DNA from: Caryophanales bacterium UBA3620
GTDB taxonomy: Bacteria; Bacillota_I; Bacilli_A; RF39; UBA660
Length of the DNA: 20,982 nucleotides
Direction of reading: 5' to 3'
Assembly: GCA_002375205.1 (NCBI GenBank)
Contig: DFLL01000043.1
Span: 1 to 20,982, forward strand
Shown in pieces: positions 12,267 through 19,466 of this stretch (positions within the stretch are counted from its first letter, which is position 1; each line of letters starts with the position of its first letter). The notes beneath the pieces are model-generated. The model saw only the letters and a program-made list of their open reading frames with translations. It did no database searches and had not been told where the DNA came from. A program made the position numbers and the translations under genes.

Positions 12267-14103
12267 TATTGAAGAGTTACTTCCATATGTAATTGATGCT
12301 TATACTCATGCGTATGGGGAAGAGTATCGTCAGCTTATTAATGATAGAGTCAATAACGCTTGTATCAATGTATATGAAGATGTTGATGGATTAGATGACT
12401 ATGTATCATATCTTATAGCGTGTAAAAAAAGAGAGTTAGCTATTAGATTTTTAGAGGCAATAGGAGAAGATACTAGCTTCTATGGAAAAGATAATTATTC
12501 AGAAAGATTCGATAAAAAAACAAATTCTATTATATCAAAATATTTTTCTTTATTTTGGACATTTGATTCTAAATATGATTATCGTTCTCCTCTTCTATGT
12601 TTTAATATACAAGAATATGGTGATAATGAAAAAATTATACTAAGTAAAAAAATATCTTTAATTAACTGTCTTTTAGGAGAAGGTCATGAAAAAATAAGTG
12701 AGGATAACTTTTATGAATTTTCTAAAACAGATGAATATACTGAATTATTAAATAAAATAAATGGTTATCTTAAAATATATAATAATCTTTTAGCAGAATA
12801 TTTAGAATTTGAAAAGGAATTACTGCCTTATAATGTATATATCAAAAAAGAAAAAGAAAGATATTATAAAATAATGAAAGAAAAAGAGTATGAAATATTT
12901 GATATAATTTATCCTAAATTACCTGAGAAAATAAAAACTATTCTTTCTCATTTTACTCGTGATCAACAAAAAAAAGTTATTATAAACAATTATCATTTGG
13001 GGTCTGAATTTTGCATAGAAAATTTTTGCTCAGAAGATATGAGTAAATTAACCTCGCAAAATGTGGAAATATGGAGAAAAGAATTTATAATTAATTCTCA
13101 AATTGAGTTTTTTAATGATCTTGGTTTCCCTATTCCAAATATGAAAATTGAAACCGAAGAAGATATAAATCGTTATCTTGAATATATAAGAAGTGATTCT
13201 ATTAAGAATGCTATTCCCTCTTATGAACTAATTGATTTAATTAAAAAATTAAGAACAGAAAAATATGAAGAGTTTCTTAAAGAATATTATACGACTAGGG
13301 ACGACTTTATTCGGGCTAAGGAGAATATTATAAAGTATTTTTCTCCGGGAATTGTTTCCGAAGCTCAATTATTTGAATTAATTTATTATAAGTTAAAAAA
13401 TAAGAAGGTATGCGTTCATAGTTGTTACCAACTTATTAAGAAAAATGATACTGAGACAATATTACCTAAACCAGTAATGTTTATTTCTGTATGTAAAAAT
13501 GCCCCTGGGGGTTTATTAGCAAGCGTTTTAATACACGAGGTTGGACATATTATAGATTGTTCCTTTAGAGGAGGTGGTTTTGATCCACCAAATGATTTGA
13601 TAGATGAATTGGCTTTCGGAAACAAAAACAGATATGATATGCGTTATAGAAAATATGAAAGATTTAATGAAACTTTAAATGATATTTTTAAAGAAGAAGC
13701 AAAAGCTTATCTTAATAAACAAGGTGTTTATTTAATAGAAAGAAAAGAATTTACTTCATTAAACTCTATTAATTGTAATACTACTAAACTTGTTAAAGAT
13801 TTACTAAAACCTTTATTAGATAAATTTAGAAAACAAGTTATTGCAGCTAAAGTCAATTCTAATTCAAGTCATCTTACTGATTATATAGGAAGAGATAATT
13901 TTGAAGAATTAGTAGATGCTTTGAATAAGGTGGATTACCTTGTTAATAATGGACTAGAGCTAAAGATGAAAGATTCCCCCAGTGACTCAATGGTTTTGGA
14001 ATACCAAGAACAGTTAGACAGAATTAATCAAATATATAAAAATATTGATGCTTATTATGCTGAGTATTTATGTAGTACCCTTGGCTTATTGGGTAGAAGA
14101 TAA
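12253..14103 (+). CDS. Putative gluzincin-type zinc metallopeptidase
   Basis: A 616-residue protein with a zinc-peptidase signature but no family I can name. The motif VLIHEVGHIIDC gives HEVGH at residues 428-432 (two zinc His and the catalytic Glu). Forty-five residues on, FNETLNDIF has Glu473 in an NExxxD context like the third-ligand helix of thermolysin-type gluzincins. Between them lie a Gly/Pro-rich loop (CSFRGGGFDPPND) and a basic Tyr-rich stretch. Residues 1-~400 are mostly helical and charged, and the C-terminal ~130 residues are helical (LLKPLLDKFRKQVIAA, then QEQLDRINQIYKNI). There is no signal peptide, so it acts inside the cell or leaves by another route. GGAG (12240-12243) sits nine bases before ATG. 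A TTG at 12238 is a weaker alternative. It is the second gene of a two-gene operon and ends at a bidirectional terminator. Confidence 0.78.
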   Translation: MNLFNIEELLPYVIDAYTHAYGEEYRQLINDRVNNACINVYEDVDGLDDYVSYLIACKKRELAIRFLEAIGEDTSFYGKDNYSERFDKKTNSIISKYFSLFWTFDSKYDYRSPLLCFNIQEYGDNEKIILSKKISLINCLLGEGHEKISEDNFYEFSKTDEYTELLNKINGYLKIYNNLLAEYLEFEKELLPYNVYIKKEKERYYKIMKEKEYEIFDIIYPKLPEKIKTILSHFTRDQQKKVIINNYHLGSEFCIENFCSEDMSKLTSQNVEIWRKEFIINSQIEFFNDLGFPIPNMKIETEEDINRYLEYIRSDSIKNAIPSYELIDLIKKLRTEKYEEFLKEYYTTRDDFIRAKENIIKYFSPGIVSEAQLFELIYYKLKNKKVCVHSCYQLIKKNDTETILPKPVMFISVCKNAPGGLLASVLIHEVGHIIDCSFRGGGFDPPNDLIDELAFGNKNRYDMRYRKYERFNETLNDIFKEEAKAYLNKQGVYLIERKEFTSLNSINCNTTKLVKDLLKPLLDKFRKQVIAAKVNSNSSHLTDYIGRDNFEELVDALNKVDYLVNNGLELKMKDSPSDSMVLEYQEQLDRINQIYKNIDAYYAEYLCSTLGLLGRR

Positions 14104-14137
14104 ATATATGTATGCTTCTTCTAGAAAATAATTATAG

Positions 14138-14164
14138 AAAAAAGAACCATAAAGTTCTTTTTTT
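14138..14164. terminator. Bidirectional terminator
   Basis: AAAAAAGAAC (14138-14147) pairs perfectly with GTTCTTTTTT (14154-14163) around CATAAA. With T runs on both strands it serves the metallopeptidase gene (plus) and the DUF2207 gene (minus). Confidence 0.85.
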
Positions 14165-14174
14165 GTTTGATTTA

Positions 14175-15872
14175 TTAACGAAAACCGCCTCCGCCGCCTC
14201 CGCCGCCGAAGGAACCTCCGCCTCCGCCGCCAGAAGAGAATCCTCCGCCACCAGAAGAGTATGATTCTGCTCTTGAACGGGCTACACTTGCACTTTTCAT
14301 TCCATCTGCTGTTATATAGTGAATAAAGTAAATATCACTATATGTATATCCATATCTTTCCATATCTTGGATTACTTCTGGATACAACTTCTTAAATTGA
14401 TCTGCTACTTCTTTAGCAATACCAAAGATTTGGGCATACATTAAGTATTCATTCCATAAATTTACTTCGATTGGTTCTCTTGTATCAATCATAGAAAATT
14501 CTTTTAAGAATTTCTTTAATCCAGCCATATGTTCAGCTTCTTCCATCATAGATGAATCTATTTGATAGATAGTATGTTTAAATATTTTTCCATCTACTAC
14601 TGGTATTGCTTTTCCTTCAGTAACTAATTTACTAGTTTCATCATCGATGTTTTCATCAAACCAATTTAGAATCTTCTTATAATTTTTAGTGCACCATTTT
14701 TTAAATTCATTTGATTCTAGGCATCCATCTAAACTTGCTTCATACATATATTGATATAGTTTTCTTTCTTGTTCTACTTCAATTGGTGCAGTTACAAATA
14801 CGATATTATTTTCTTCTGTTTCTTTAAATAGTTTCTTTGATGTTCTTTTTTCTATTTTGATATTACCATTCTTTAACCATTTAAGAATAACTGCTCCTAG
14901 AAAATCTTCTTTCTTTTTAGTTAAGTTATAGTTAGTGGCTACCCAATATGCTCTAAAAAGATCTTTATTACAAGGTATATCTCTAAATGCCAAAACATCT
15001 TTTCTTACTTTATTTCCTGTTTCTCCAAAGTCATATTTTTTATTTTTACTTGATGCATATATTATTCCTAGTATTGTTGGTATAAAGAATATTAAATACA
15101 TTATTATAGGAAATATTTTTTCAAAAATGCTTTCTTTTCGATTATAATCTTCATCAACATAATTAGTAGCTCCATCTTCAGCCATATCATAGTAATAATC
15201 AAAATTATTACCTATATTATTTGATGTTCTAAATGTTCCTTTTTCAAATTTTACTAAAATAGTTAAATATTCATCACTATATAATGGACCGTCTGATGTC
15301 ATTTCAATTCTTCCATCATAAACATAACATGGTGCTCCATATTTTCCATATCCCCATACATCTAATGAATCTGAAAATTTTTCATCACTATATATTTTTA
15401 TTGTTACATTATCTGGTCTAGCACTAAAGTCATAAGGCATTAATGTCCAATAAATAATGTCTGAATCATCAGTCGTACTTACAAAATTACTAATAGTATA
15501 TTTTATTTTATATGTGTGAGTACCATAACTTGTTATGCCAAAACATACATCTACTTCATTACTCTCAGGATAATAAAGTCCTGCTTTATAGGCTTTTCCA
15601 GATAAGCTACTATTTTCATTCCAATCTTCTAAAATAGTGAATGGCTTATTATCCATAGATGCTTCTATAATAGTTATTTTTGAATTACCAATATTGAAGT
15701 ATGGATGCCATCCTTCTGTACCTTTGCTTACGTTTGCCTTCCATGTTTCAGTAACAGTAGCGGTTCCTTCAATATCAACATAGATATCCATATCAATATT
15801 TGATATAGTATTTGCTTTTACTATAGAAATAGAAGTAATGAATAGTATTATTGTTATTAATATTTTTTTCAC
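14175..15872 (-). CDS. DUF2207 membrane protein with poly-glycine tail
   Basis: A 565-residue envelope protein of the DUF2207 family, the usual partner of LemA. Residues 1-~20 are a signal peptide (MKKILITIILFITSISIVKA, likely cut after VKA). The outer domain has the family start NTISNIDMDIYVDIEGTATV and later YWTLMPYDFSARPDNVTI. A membrane helix spans ~253-273 (IFPIIMYLIFFIPTILGIIY). The cytoplasmic part (~275-530) follows, with AYWVATNYNLTKKKEDFLGA and a Tyr/Asp-rich end. The last 27 residues are Gly/Ser/Phe only (SSGGGG, FSSGGGGGG, SFGGGGGGGG) and end in Arg. The start is GTG, since AAGGAGG lies four bases upstream and the adjoining ATG is followed by TGA. Tandem TAA stops end it. It follows lemA by 37 bases with an attenuator-like hairpin between, so it may be made at a lower level than LemA. 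Function is unknown. Confidence 0.87.
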   Translation of the reverse strand: MKKILITIILFITSISIVKANTISNIDMDIYVDIEGTATVTETWKANVSKGTEGWHPYFNIGNSKITIIEASMDNKPFTILEDWNENSSLSGKAYKAGLYYPESNEVDVCFGITSYGTHTYKIKYTISNFVSTTDDSDIIYWTLMPYDFSARPDNVTIKIYSDEKFSDSLDVWGYGKYGAPCYVYDGRIEMTSDGPLYSDEYLTILVKFEKGTFRTSNNIGNNFDYYYDMAEDGATNYVDEDYNRKESIFEKIFPIIMYLIFFIPTILGIIYASSKNKKYDFGETGNKVRKDVLAFRDIPCNKDLFRAYWVATNYNLTKKKEDFLGAVILKWLKNGNIKIEKRTSKKLFKETEENNIVFVTAPIEVEQERKLYQYMYEASLDGCLESNEFKKWCTKNYKKILNWFDENIDDETSKLVTEGKAIPVVDGKIFKHTIYQIDSSMMEEAEHMAGLKKFLKEFSMIDTREPIEVNLWNEYLMYAQIFGIAKEVADQFKKLYPEVIQDMERYGYTYSDIYFIHYITADGMKSASVARSRAESYSSGGGGFSSGGGGGGSFGGGGGGGGFR

Positions 15873-15888
15873 ATTGCCTCCTTAAATT

Positions 15889-15911
15889 AAAAAGGATTAT
15901 TTAATAATCCT
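15889..15911 (-). terminator. Attenuator-like hairpin between lemA and the DUF2207 gene
   Basis: On the minus strand AGGATTA (15905-15911) pairs with TAATCCT (15893-15899), followed by a short T run (15889-15893). The lemA stop (15910-15912) is in the stem. It is seven pairs with five T, weaker than the other terminators here, and likely only partial. Confidence 0.5.
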
Positions 15912-16461
15912 AAAACTGTACTTTTACGTTTTCTTTTTCATCAGGTGCTGCTTCAAAGAATGGTTCGGTCTTAAAGCCAAATAATGAAGCAATTATATTA
16001 CTTGGAATTGTTTGTACTTTGTTGTTATATAATCTTACAGCATCATTATAAAATGATCTTGCATAACTGATTTTTTCTTCTACATCTTTAAGATTTCTTT
16101 GTAATTCTTCAAAATTAGTATTAGATTTTAATTCTGGATAAGATTCCGCTAATGCTAATAGATGATTTAATCCTTTTGATAATTCATTAGATGCTTCTAC
16201 TTTTTCTTCATCTGTTTTAGCATTTGCATAACCATTTCTAGCATTAATTACTTTTTCAAATGTTTCACTTTCATGTTTTGCATATCCTTTTACTGTTTCT
16301 ACTAGATTTGGTATTAAATCAAATCTTTTCTTTAACTGAATATCTATTTGACTAAATTGGTCCTTTACTTTATTTCTTGCGATAACTAATTTGTTATAAG
16401 TTCCAATAACAAATAGAACTAATAGTACTAATACTACAACTATAATAATTAATCCTGTCAT
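15910..16461 (-). CDS. lemA: LemA family membrane protein
   Basis: A 183-residue LemA-family protein with one N-terminal membrane helix (residues ~3-22, LIIIVVVLVLLVLFVIGTYN) and a helical-bundle domain. The family signature is clear: YNKLVIARNKVKDQFSQIDIQLKKRFDLIPNLVETVKGYAKHE, then AESYPELKSNTNFEELQ, and YNDAVRLYNNKVQTIPSNIIASLFGF. Length (~185) is normal. LemA proteins are widespread, anchored with the long domain probably outside, and have no settled function. They are often next to DUF2207 or peptidase genes, as here. The start has a GAGGAAA ribosome site and an extended -10 promoter (TGATATACT) upstream on the minus strand. It leads a two-gene operon divergent from secA. Confidence 0.93.
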   Translation of the reverse strand: MTGLIIIVVVLVLLVLFVIGTYNKLVIARNKVKDQFSQIDIQLKKRFDLIPNLVETVKGYAKHESETFEKVINARNGYANAKTDEEKVEASNELSKGLNHLLALAESYPELKSNTNFEELQRNLKDVEEKISYARSFYNDAVRLYNNKVQTIPSNIIASLFGFKTEPFFEAAPDEKENVKVQF

Positions 16462-16485
16462 TTTCTTTCCTCACTTTCTAATATA

Positions 16486-16494
16486 AGTATATCA
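16486..16494 (-). promoter_or_regulatory. Extended -10 promoter for lemA
   Basis: On the minus strand TGATATACT (16486-16494) is an extended -10. The -35 slot 17 bases upstream reads TTCAAA, poor. The start codon is about 25 bases downstream. Confidence 0.5.
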
Positions 16495-16531
16495 CAATAA
16501 TATTATTTTTTGAATTACTTTTTAATACTAT

Positions 16532-16560
16532 TTATTAAAATTGCATGATAAGAATATAAT
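16532..16560 (+). promoter_or_regulatory. Candidate promoter for the secA leader transcript
   Basis: TTATTA (16532-16537), 17 bases, then TATAAT (16555-16560). This would start a transcript with about 180 bases before secA. A second candidate -10 (TAAAAT, 16719-16724) lies just before the secA ribosome site and would give an almost leaderless message. Confidence 0.4.
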
Positions 16561-16652
16561 AGATTATTATCTAAGTACTATTAATAATACATATAGAGGA
16601 ATATAGTTATTGGTAATAAGTTTTCTACTTTATGAAATAAAGGAGAAGTATC

Positions 16653-16691
16653 ATGCTAAATAAGATAAGATTTTATGATATTTTGAAGTAA
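16653..16691 (+). CDS. Possible 12-codon leader peptide upstream of secA
   Basis: ATG at 16653 is preceded by AAAGGAG with seven-base spacing, as good a ribosome site as any in the window. It encodes MLNKIRFYDILK and TAA. It ends 54 bases before the secA start. In some bacteria secA is controlled through a secretion monitor or leader (SecM in E. coli); no SecM-like arrest motif is visible here and the peptide has no signal sequence. It could also be a chance ORF or a decayed gene start. The strength of the ribosome site is the main support. Confidence 0.4.
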   Translation: MLNKIRFYDILK

Positions 16692-16745
16692 ATACTAGTT
16701 TTTTTAGATAAAATATAGTAAAATACTATTTAGGAGATGATGTAC

Positions 16746-19241
16746 ATGCTAAGTATTTTTAAAAAGTTATTTGATAATGAATATAAAGAATTATATAGAT
16801 TTAGAACTATAGCGGATAAAATAGATGCTTTAGATGAAGATATGAGTAAGTTATCTGATAAGAAACTTGCTAGTTATACAGATAAATTTAAGAAAAGATT
16901 AGAAGAAGGAGAAACTCTTGAAGATATTCTAGTAGAGGCTTTTGCTGTAGCAAGAGAAGCTGCTTATAGATGTGTAGGTATGAAACCATTCTATGTTCAA
17001 CTTCTTGGTGGTCTTGCTATTCACTATGGTAATATTGCAGAGATGAAAACTGGTGAAGGTAAAACACTTACTTGTGTACTTCCAGCATACTTAAATGCTT
17101 TAACTGGTAAAGGAGTTCATATTGTTACAGTAAATGAATTCTTATCAACAAGAGACTCAGAATGGATGGGTAGTATCTTTAAATTTTTAGGACTAACTGT
17201 AGGTCTAAACCTTCGAGATTTATCTTTTAAAGAAAAACAAGAAGCTTATAACTGTGATATTTTATATAGTACGAATAATGAACTTGGGTTTGACTACTTA
17301 AGAGATAATATGGTTGTTAAGAAAGAAAATAGAGTACAAAGACCTCTTAACTATTGTATTGTCGATGAGGTAGATTCTATCTTAATAGATGAAGCTAGAA
17401 CACCGCTTATTATTTCTGGTGGTGTTATGCAAGCTGCGAACATGTATACAGATGCTGATAGATTTGTTAAGGGTCTTAATGAAAATGAAGACTATATAAT
17501 GGATGAAAAGACAAAGGCTGTTAGTCTTACGGATGAAGGTAGTAGGAAAGCGGAAGAAGTATTTCATTTAAATAATTTATATGATATTAATAATACGGCT
17601 TTAGTACATCATATTAATCAAGCTCTTAAAGCTAATTATGCAATGAGTAGAGACGTTGATTATGTTGTTCAAGAAGGCGAAGTAATTATTGTAGACCAAT
17701 TTACTGGTAGACTTATGAAAGGAAGAGCTTTTTCGGAAGGACTTCATCAAGCTATTGAAGCTAAAGAAGGAGTTAAAATTCAACAAGAAACGAAAACTCT
17801 TGCTACGATTACTTTCCAAAACTATTTTAGAATGTATAATAAGTTATCTGGTATGACTGGTACTGCTAAAACAGAAGAAGAAGAATTTAGAAATATTTAT
17901 AATATGTATGTTATTCAAATTCCGACAAATAAACCTGTTATTAGAGAAGATGCAACTGATTTATTATATCCTGATAAAGCTGGTAAATACTCTGCGATTG
18001 TTAAAGAAATTGAAAGAAGACATAAAGAGGGACAACCAGTACTAGTGGGTACAATTGCTATTGAAACATCAGAACTTATTAGTAAAATGTTAGATAAAAA
18101 GAAAATTCCTCATGAAGTCTTAAATGCGAAGAACCATGCTAGAGAAGCAGAAATTATTGCTCATGCTGGTGAAAAGGGTGCTGTTACAATTGCTACGAAT
18201 ATGGCTGGTCGTGGTACCGATATTAAGCTAGGTGAAGGTGTAAAAGAACTTGGTGGTCTTTGTGTAATCGGTACAGAAAGACATGAATCTAGAAGAATAG
18301 ATAATCAGCTTAGAGGTCGTTCTGGTAGACAAGGAGATCCTGGTTTTACGCAGTTCTTTGTATCTTTTGAAGATGATTTAATGGTTAGATTTGGTTCTGA
18401 TAGATATAGAGGAATGCTTGCTAATTTAGGTTTTACAGGAGAACAAGCTATTCAAAATAAGATGTTTTCTAAGACGGTAGAATCTGCTCAAACAAAGGTT
18501 GAAGGTAATAATTTTGATATTAGAAAACAACTTCTTAATTATGATGATGTTATGAATAATCAAAGAGAAATTATTTATGCTAAAAGAAACGAAATATTAG
18601 ATAATGATTCTATTCATGAAACAGTTCTAAATGGATTCCATGATTATATTAGGGATATTGTTAATTCTCATTTAGTTGAAACTAATAAGTTAAAAGAAAA
18701 TGATTATAGTGAAATACTTGAAGCAAGTAATGAAAATTTACTTAGAAAACATAGAATTAATCTATCTGAAATTAATGGAAAGCCTTCTGATGAAGTAATT
18801 GAATATATATATGAGAATGCTTTAAAGGATTATGAAGAAAAACTAGAAGATATTCCAGTAGAAATAAGAGATGAATTTGAAAAAGCAATATCTCTTAGAG
18901 TTATTGATAATTACTGGATGGAACATATTAGTACTATGAGTCATTTAAGGGAAGGTATTGGTCTTAGAGGTTATGCTAATACTAGTCCATTACAAGCTTA
19001 TACAATGGAAGGTTATCAACTATTTGATGATATGATTGCTAGAATTAATAAAGATATTAGTATTTTTCTACTTAAATCAGAGATTAGACAAAATATTGAA
19101 AGAAAACAAGTAGTAAAAAATACTGTTACTAATGATAGTAAAGATGCTAAAAAAGTACAAAAGAAGAGTACTAAAGTAGGTAGAAATGATCCTTGTCCAT
19201 GTGGCAGTGGACGCAAGTATAAAGTTTGTTGCGGCAAATAA
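16746..19241 (+). CDS. secA: Preprotein translocase ATPase SecA
   Basis: An 831-residue SecA, the ATPase that drives unfolded preproteins through SecYEG. The N-terminus MLSIFKKLFDNEYKELYRF is typical. Motifs in order: MKTGEGKT (Walker A, residues ~100-107), the DEVDSIL Walker B (D207-L213), VDQFTGRLMKGRAFSEGLHQ (preprotein cross-linking region), GMTGTAKTEEEEF, NMAGRGTDIKLGEGV and LRGRSGRQGDPG (nucleotide-binding fold 2), DNYWMEHI in the scaffold helix. The C-terminal SEC-C zinc motif NDPCPCGSGRKYKVCCGK (C817, C819, C828, C829) binds zinc and SecB or ribosomes in other bacteria. All parts are intact. I chose the ATG at 16746, as AGGAG (16732-16736) is nine bases upstream. ATGs at 16737 and 16740 are too close to that site. 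A strong terminator follows. In Bacillus prfB follows; here it does not. Confidence 0.97.
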   Translation: MLSIFKKLFDNEYKELYRFRTIADKIDALDEDMSKLSDKKLASYTDKFKKRLEEGETLEDILVEAFAVAREAAYRCVGMKPFYVQLLGGLAIHYGNIAEMKTGEGKTLTCVLPAYLNALTGKGVHIVTVNEFLSTRDSEWMGSIFKFLGLTVGLNLRDLSFKEKQEAYNCDILYSTNNELGFDYLRDNMVVKKENRVQRPLNYCIVDEVDSILIDEARTPLIISGGVMQAANMYTDADRFVKGLNENEDYIMDEKTKAVSLTDEGSRKAEEVFHLNNLYDINNTALVHHINQALKANYAMSRDVDYVVQEGEVIIVDQFTGRLMKGRAFSEGLHQAIEAKEGVKIQQETKTLATITFQNYFRMYNKLSGMTGTAKTEEEEFRNIYNMYVIQIPTNKPVIREDATDLLYPDKAGKYSAIVKEIERRHKEGQPVLVGTIAIETSELISKMLDKKKIPHEVLNAKNHAREAEIIAHAGEKGAVTIATNMAGRGTDIKLGEGVKELGGLCVIGTERHESRRIDNQLRGRSGRQGDPGFTQFFVSFEDDLMVRFGSDRYRGMLANLGFTGEQAIQNKMFSKTVESAQTKVEGNNFDIRKQLLNYDDVMNNQREIIYAKRNEILDNDSIHETVLNGFHDYIRDIVNSHLVETNKLKENDYSEILEASNENLLRKHRINLSEINGKPSDEVIEYIYENALKDYEEKLEDIPVEIRDEFEKAISLRVIDNYWMEHISTMSHLREGIGLRGYANTSPLQAYTMEGYQLFDDMIARINKDISIFLLKSEIRQNIERKQVVKNTVTNDSKDAKKVQKKSTKVGRNDPCPCGSGRKYKVCCGK

Positions 19242-19245
19242 TACT

Positions 19246-19282
19246 AAAAACCCTTGTAAAATAAGGCTTTACGAGGGTTTTT
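19246..19282 (+). terminator. Strong terminator after secA
   Basis: AAAAACCCTTGTAAA (19246-19260) pairs with TTTACGAGGGTTTTT (19268-19282), 15 positions with one T-G wobble around a seven-base loop, ending in five T. Confidence 0.9.
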
Positions 19283-19320
19283 ATAATTCAACATTTTGAG
19301 TAATTTTTATCAAAAAAAGG

Positions 19321-19351
19321 CGTTTAGATACGTTTTAGATACGTTTTTTTT
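19321..19351 (+). repeat. Short tandem repeat before the endonuclease gene
   Basis: CGTTTAGATA (19321-19330) is followed directly by CGTTTTAGATA (19331-19341) and by a third CGTTT that runs into a T tract. It lies between the secA terminator and the endonuclease promoter. It may mark an insertion or integration edge, or be a slippage product. There is no gene in it. Confidence 0.5.
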
Positions 19352-19427
19352 GTAAATTCGAAACTTATTTAATCGCAATATAGTAATATTACGAACTGAT
19401 AAAGAGAATGAAAATTCTTCTTTTTTA

Positions 19428-19436
19428 TGTTATACT
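19428..19436 (+). promoter_or_regulatory. Extended -10 promoter for the endonuclease gene
   Basis: TGTTATACT (19428-19436) is an extended -10 about 31 bases before the ATG. Just upstream is a small hairpin AGAAT-GAAA-ATTCT (19405-19418) followed by a T tract (19421-19426), a weak terminator-like element fused to the promoter. Confidence 0.55.
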
Positions 19437-19466
19437 TATTTATTGTAAGTTGGATTGGTGATATAT

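Noticed and set aside
16610..16663. TTG-start 17-codon frame overlapping the secA leader ORF
   Set aside because: Poor start codon and a ribosome site at long spacing. The ATG ORF at 16653 has far better support.
19387..19395. TAATATTAC, the nonamer nicked by Rep proteins in some circular single-stranded DNA viruses
   Set aside because: No Rep gene, no iteron set and no proper stem around it. A nine-base AT-rich word is expected by chance in this base composition.
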